Below are positions 17,712-20,871 of a DNA stretch of 20,871 bases, piece by piece. A model generated the notes under the pieces. That model saw only the letters and a list, made by a program, of their open reading frames with translations, did not search any database and had not been told where the DNA came from. Where the stretch lies: contig CAZVUW010000059.1 of assembly GCA_964629825.1 (NCBI GenBank), positions 1 to 20,871 of the forward strand, given 5' to 3'. Both the position numbers and the translations under genes were made by a program. This stretch comes from CAZVUW01 sp964629825 (GTDB taxonomy: Bacteria > Actinomycetota > Nitriliruptoria > Euzebyales > Egibacteraceae). Numbering within the stretch: position 1 is the first letter of the stretch; the number at the start of each line of letters is the position of its first letter.

Positions 17712-17717
17712 ATCCTA
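17712..17717 (-). promoter_or_regulatory. Candidate -10 element of the BlaI/M56 operon
   Basis: On the minus strand TAGGAT (TANNNT pattern) lies 30-35 nt before the ATG of the BlaI-type gene. No clear -35 box accompanies it, so this is only a candidate. Confidence 0.25.
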
Positions 17718-17744
17718 CGCCAGCCCTGCGACATCCGCCCCGCA

Positions 17745-17761
17745 TCCACAGCAACTGTGGA
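17745..17761. promoter_or_regulatory. Candidate operator dyad upstream of the BlaI-type gene
   Basis: TCCACAG-CAA-CTGTGGA is a perfect inverted repeat with 7-nt arms and a 3-nt centre. It lies 64-80 nt before the repressor start. Size and position suit a dimeric BlaI-type regulator, but the sequence is not a known operator that I can match, and it is rather far upstream. Confidence 0.35.
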
Positions 17762-17800
17762 CGCCGCGAGCCGTTGATCCCGTAGCGAGCGCAGCGAGCG
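17762..17800 (+). repeat. 39-nt direct repeat, copy 1 (left contig end)
   Basis: These 39 nt, from CGCCGCGAGCC to GCAGCGAGCG, are identical to 17901-17939. Copy 1 ends exactly where the N-run begins. It stops inside the tpiA hairpin sequence, before the right arm. Confidence 0.95.
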
Positions 17801-17900
17801 NNNNNNNNNNNNNNNNNNNNNNNNNNNNNNNNNNNNNNNNNNNNNNNNNNNNNNNNNNNNNNNNNNNNNNNNNNNNNNNNNNNNNNNNNNNNNNNNNNNN
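17801..17900. other. Assembly gap, exactly 100 N
   Basis: One hundred unknown bases, a standard placeholder length for a scaffold join of unknown size. The flanks are identical over 39 nt, so the two contigs may simply overlap. Nothing can be annotated inside. Gene order across this point, tpiA next to the BlaI/M56 pair, depends on the scaffold join. Confidence 0.97.
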
Positions 17901-17939
17901 CGCCGCGAGCCGTTGATCCCGTAGCGAGCGCAGCGAGCG
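17901..17939 (+). repeat. 39-nt direct repeat, copy 2 (right contig end)
   Basis: Identical to 17762-17800 and begins at the first base after the N-run. It includes the left arm and most of the loop of the tpiA hairpin. The inner AGCGAGCGCAGCGAGCG is itself a short internal repeat of GCGAGCG units. Confidence 0.95.
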
Positions 17940-17951
17940 TCTACGGGATCA
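17914..17951 (-). terminator. Hairpin terminator of the gap-pgk-tpiA operon
   Basis: TGATCCCGTAG (17914-17924) and CTACGGGATCA (17941-17951) form a perfect 11-bp stem around a 16-nt loop. On the minus strand it begins 7 nt after the tpiA stop. No U-tract follows. The same left arm and loop end the other contig at 17800. Confidence 0.65.
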
Positions 17952-17958
17952 CCTCTGG

Positions 17959-18762
17959 TTAAAGCCGATGCCAGCGGCAGATGACCGCGAAGTCCTCGGC
18001 GTTGATGCTGGCACCGCCGACCAGGGCGCCGTCGATCTCGCTCTGGCGCATGAGGTCGGCGATGTTGCCCGGCTTGACGCTGCCGCCGTACTGGACGCGC
18101 ACCTGCTCGGCGACCTCGCTGCCGTAGAGCTCGGCGAGGGTGGCGCGCACCGTGCCGCACATGTCGTTGGCGTCACGGGAGCTGGCGGTGCGGCCGGTGC
18201 CGATGGCCCAGACGGGCTCGTAGGCGACGACGAGGTCCTCGCCGGAGGTGATCTCGACGCCGCTGAGGCTGCCCTTGAGCTGGGAGCGGACGACCGACTC
18301 GGCCTCACCGGTCTCACGCTGCTCCAGCGTCTCGCCGACGCACAGGATGGGCGTCATGCCGTGGCGCTGGACGGCGCGGAGCTTGCGGTTCACGACCTCG
18401 TCGGTCTCGCCGAACAGAGCGCGGCGCTCGGAGTGGCCGCAGATGACGTACTCGACCTTGAGCTTGGCCAGCATCGCCGGGCTGACCTCGCCCGTGTAGG
18501 CGCCGGAGTCCTCCCAGTGGCAGGTCTGCGCGCCCAGGCCGATCTTGAGGTGGTCGCCCTCGATCAGCGTCTGGATGCTGCGCAGCGCGGTGAACGCGGG
18601 GACCACGACGATCTCGGAGGCCTCGAAGTCGGAGACCTCAAGGTGGTAGACGGTCTGCTGGACCAGCTGGATGGCCTCAAGGTGGTCCAGGTTCATCTTC
18701 CAGTTGCCGGCGATCAGCGGCCGGCGGGCCGGCGTGGACCGGCCTGCGCTTGCGTCGCTCAT
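17959..18762 (-). CDS. tpiA: Triose-phosphate isomerase
   Basis: A 267-residue TIM-barrel enzyme interconverting dihydroxyacetone phosphate and glyceraldehyde 3-phosphate in the cytoplasm. Catalytic residues are all visible: NWKMN with Lys22, CGHSERR with His110, and AYEPVWAIGTG with Glu182 and the start of the flexible loop (188-191). The phosphate-binding YGGSVKPGN lies at 225-233 and VGGAS at 248-252. The ATG is 2 nt after the pgk stop, with GAGAAGGG upstream inside the pgk end, so it is in one operon with pgk. Length is slightly above average because of a short N-terminal extension (MSDASAGRSTPARR). Confidence 0.97.
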   Translation of the reverse strand: MSDASAGRSTPARRPLIAGNWKMNLDHLEAIQLVQQTVYHLEVSDFEASEIVVVPAFTALRSIQTLIEGDHLKIGLGAQTCHWEDSGAYTGEVSPAMLAKLKVEYVICGHSERRALFGETDEVVNRKLRAVQRHGMTPILCVGETLEQRETGEAESVVRSQLKGSLSGVEITSGEDLVVAYEPVWAIGTGRTASSRDANDMCGTVRATLAELYGSEVAEQVRVQYGGSVKPGNIADLMRQSEIDGALVGGASINAEDFAVICRWHRL

Positions 18763-18764
18763 TG

Positions 18765-19955
18765 TCAGCTAGCCCTTCTCAGCGCTGCGATGCCGGGCAG
18801 GTCGACGCCCTCCAGGAACTCCAGGGCGGCGCCTCCACCGGTTGAGACGTGCGTGACCTCGTCGGCGAGGCCGAACTGGCGGATGGCCGCGGCGCTGTCG
18901 CCGCCCCCGATGACGGTGAAGCCGTCGCACTCGGCCACGGCGCGCGCGACGCCCTCGGTGCCCGAGGCGAAGCTCGGCCACTCGAAGACGCCCATCGGCC
19001 CGTTCCAGAGGACGGCGCCGGCGTCGGCGACCGCGGCGGCGAAGCGCGCCACGGAGTCGGGTCCGATGTCGAGACCCATCCAGCCCTCCGGGATGCCGTC
19101 GGCCGACACGCGCCGGCTCTCGGCATCCGCGTCGAAAGCCTCCGCGGCGACGATGTCCACGGGCAGCAGCAGCTCGACCCCGCGGTCGTCGGCGCGGGCC
19201 ATCAGGCCGCGCACGTTGTCGAGCTGGTCGGCCTCGATGCGGCTGCCGCCGACGTCGTAGCCCTTGGCCTTCAGGAACGTGAAGCACATCGCGCCGCCGA
19301 TCAGCAGGCGGTCGCAGCGCTCCAGCAGGTTGTCGATCACGCCGAGCTTGTCGGAGACCTTGGCGCCGCCGAGGATCACCGCGAACGGCCGCGGTGGGTC
19401 CTCCAGCAGCCGCGAGAGGACGTTGACCTCCTTCTCGAGCAGCAGGCCTGCGACCGCCTGCTCGACGCGCTGGTTGAGGCCGACCACGCTGGCGTGCGCG
19501 CGGTGGGCGGCGCCGAAGGCGTCCAGCACGAAGGCGTCGCCGAGGGCGGCGAGCGCATCCGCGAAGTCGGGGTCGTTGGCCTCCTCCCCCGGCTCGAAGC
19601 GCAGGTTCTCGAGCAGCGCAACCTCGCCGTCCTGCAGACCGCTCACGATCTCATGGGCGCTCTCGCCCACGACATCGTTGGCGACGGCGACCGGCTGGCC
19701 GAGCAGCTCCGACAGCCGCTCGGCGACGGGCGCGAGGCGGAGGTCTTCGCGCACCTGCCCCCCTGGCCTGCCGAGGTGGCTCATGAGGACCACGCGGCCG
19801 CCGCCCTCGAGGAGGCGCCGCACGGTCGGCAGCGACTCCTCGATGCGGAGGTCATCGGTGACCCGGCCGCCGTCGAGCGGGACGTTCAGGTCGGCCCGGA
19901 CGAGCACCCGCTTGCCGGACGGCGCGAGCTCTTCGAGCCGGTGCAGATCGGTCAC
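18765..19955 (-). CDS. pgk: Phosphoglycerate kinase
   Basis: A 396-residue enzyme producing ATP and 3-phosphoglycerate from 1,3-bisphosphoglycerate. I choose GTG 19955, which overlaps the gap stop in a GTGA, giving VTDLHRLEELAPSGKRVLVRADLNVP; a longer in-frame start would lie inside gap. Substrate-binding motifs RADLNVP (20-26) and SHLGRP (59-64) and the DAFGAAHRAHAS segment (145-156) are intact. Nucleotide-binding motifs are GGAKVSDK (196-203), WNGPMGVFE (317-325), GGGDSAAA (350-357) and STGGGAALE (371-379). Length is typical. The 4-nt overlap with gap and 2-nt gap to tpiA show a tightly coupled operon. Confidence 0.97.
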   Translation of the reverse strand: MTDLHRLEELAPSGKRVLVRADLNVPLDGGRVTDDLRIEESLPTVRRLLEGGGRVVLMSHLGRPGGQVREDLRLAPVAERLSELLGQPVAVANDVVGESAHEIVSGLQDGEVALLENLRFEPGEEANDPDFADALAALGDAFVLDAFGAAHRAHASVVGLNQRVEQAVAGLLLEKEVNVLSRLLEDPPRPFAVILGGAKVSDKLGVIDNLLERCDRLLIGGAMCFTFLKAKGYDVGGSRIEADQLDNVRGLMARADDRGVELLLPVDIVAAEAFDADAESRRVSADGIPEGWMGLDIGPDSVARFAAAVADAGAVLWNGPMGVFEWPSFASGTEGVARAVAECDGFTVIGGGDSAAAIRQFGLADEVTHVSTGGGAALEFLEGVDLPGIAALRRAS

Positions 19956-20871
19956 AGCCGCTCGCCGACGTAGAGGGTGAGGTCGAGCAGACGAGCGGAG
20001 TAGCCCCACTCGTTGTCGTACCAGCCGAGCACCTTGACCATCGACCCGTTCACCATGGTCGACAGGCCGTCGACGATGCAGCTGTGCGGGTTGCCCACGA
20101 TGTCGACGGACACGATCGGGTCGGTGGTGAACTCGACGATGCCCTTGAGCGGACCCTCGGCGGCCGCGCGGTAGGCCTCGTTGACCTCCTCAACGCTGGT
20201 CTCGCGACCCACGACGGCGACCACGTCCGTAACGGAGCCGTCCGGCACCGGGACGCGAAGCGCCAGCCCGTCGAGGCGCCCCTTGAGCTGCGGCAGCGAG
20301 AGGCTGGCGGCCTTCGCCGCACCGGTCGAGGTCGGGATGATGGAAACGGCCGCGGCCCGGGCGCGGCGCAGGTCCTTGTGCGGCTGGTCGTGCGTTCCCT
20401 GGTCGTTGGTGTAGGCGTGGACCGTGGTCATGAAGCCCTGCTGGATGCCGCCGAAGCTTTCGTCGAGGACCTTGACCAGCGGCACGACGCAGTTCGTGGT
20501 GCAGGAGGCGTTCGAGATGATGGAGTGCTTCTCGGGGTCGTAGTCGCCCTCGTTCACGCCCATGACGACAGTGACGTCCTCGTCCTTGGCAGGCGCGGAG
20601 ATGATGACCTGGTTGGCGCCTCCCGCCGGGGGGGCCGCCGCCGCGTCCCGCTTGGTGAAGCGGCCGGTCGACTCGATGACGATGTCGGCGCCGAGGTCGC
20701 CCCACGGCAGGGCGGCGGGGTCGCGCTCGCTGAGGATGCGGACCTCGTCGCCGTTGATCCGCAGTCCGTCGTCGGTGAGCTCGACCGTGCCGTCGAAGCG
20801 GCCGTGGACGCTGTCGTAGCGCAGCAGGTGCGCCAGCGTCTTGTTGTCGGTGAGGTCGTTGATGCCGACGA
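19952..20871 (-). CDS. gap: Glyceraldehyde-3-phosphate dehydrogenase, N-terminus outside window
   Basis: The frame is open from the right edge to the TGA at 19954-19952, giving 305 visible residues; about 30 N-terminal residues including the first NAD-binding glycines are outside. Visible sequence starts VGINDLTDNKTLAHLLRYDSVHG (in part NDLTDNKTLAHLL). The catalytic Cys is in SNASCTTNC (visible residue 123) and the catalytic His in TTVHAYTNDQ (151). PHKDLRRARAAAVSIIPTSTG and WYDNEWGYSARLLDL complete the substrate and cofactor regions (quoted in parts under 20 residues: RRARAAAVSIIPTSTG, WYDNEWGYS). The usual His-Leu after the DAAAA helix is Pro-Pro here (visible residues 80-81). It is the first visible gene of the gap-pgk-tpiA operon; the promoter lies outside. 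Confidence 0.96.
   Translation of the reverse strand, partial: VGINDLTDNKTLAHLLRYDSVHGRFDGTVELTDDGLRINGDEVRILSERDPAALPWGDLGADIVIESTGRFTKRDAAAAPPAGGANQVIISAPAKDEDVTVVMGVNEGDYDPEKHSIISNASCTTNCVVPLVKVLDESFGGIQQGFMTTVHAYTNDQGTHDQPHKDLRRARAAAVSIIPTSTGAAKAASLSLPQLKGRLDGLALRVPVPDGSVTDVVAVVGRETSVEEVNEAYRAAAEGPLKGIVEFTTDPIVSVDIVGNPHSCIVDGLSTMVNGSMVKVLGWYDNEWGYSARLLDLTLYVGERL

Noticed and set aside
17531..18160. Open frame on the minus strand running through the N-run
   Set aside because: It reads through 100 unknown bases and joins out-of-frame pieces of tpiA and the repressor gene; it is an artefact of the assembly gap.

Overview
The window is very GC-rich, uses many GTG and TTG starts, and carries gap-pgk-tpiA with secG nearby, peptide ABC transporters with lipoprotein binding proteins, and a CWB2 cell-wall-binding protein. 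Together these point to a high-GC actinobacterium, perhaps a deep-branching lineage such as Nitriliruptoria; that placement is inference. An exact 100-N run flanked by identical sequence shows this is a scaffold, probably of a draft or metagenome-derived genome.

Layout. (1) Positions 1-1571, minus strand: a small cluster of alpha/beta hydrolase, SRPBCC/AHSA1-like protein and a VOC/glyoxalase-like protein cut by the window edge. A second alpha/beta hydrolase diverges on the plus strand (1729-2421). (2) 2422-2862: non-coding stretch with a perfect 32-bp palindrome. (3) 2863-3648, minus: secreted CWB2 protein whose third repeat is cut short. (4) 3849-7734, plus: a RecQ-family helicase followed closely by polyphosphate kinase Ppk1. 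(5) 7791-13585, plus: a complete oligopeptide/dipeptide ABC transporter operon (binding lipoprotein, two permeases, two ATPases) with tightly spaced or overlapping genes. It ends at a perfect 40-bp palindrome that separates it from convergent genes. (6) 15646-13708, minus: secG and, 7 nt later, a second binding lipoprotein. (7) 17681-15828, minus: a BlaI-type repressor and an M56 (BlaR1-like) membrane metalloprotease. (8) Assembly gap 17801-17900. (9) 20871-17959, minus: gap (5' end missing), pgk and tpiA, overlapping or 2 nt apart.

How the parts work together: gap-pgk-tpiA encodes consecutive triose-phosphate steps of glycolysis and gluconeogenesis. The opp-type operon imports peptides, and the orphan binding protein next to secG may serve the same or another permease. 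The BlaI/M56 pair looks like a self-contained signal-transducing repressor-protease system; its C-terminal sensor is not a penicillin-binding domain and contains a Cys-Pro-Cys motif, so its signal is unknown.

Most of the window is ordinary housekeeping and transport sequence, and I found no clear new defence or biosynthetic system. The best leads are the BlaI/M56 pair between tpiA and secG, long perfect palindromes at transcript ends without U-tracts, the RecQ domain layout, the shortened CWB2 array, and the probable false gap at 17801-17900.
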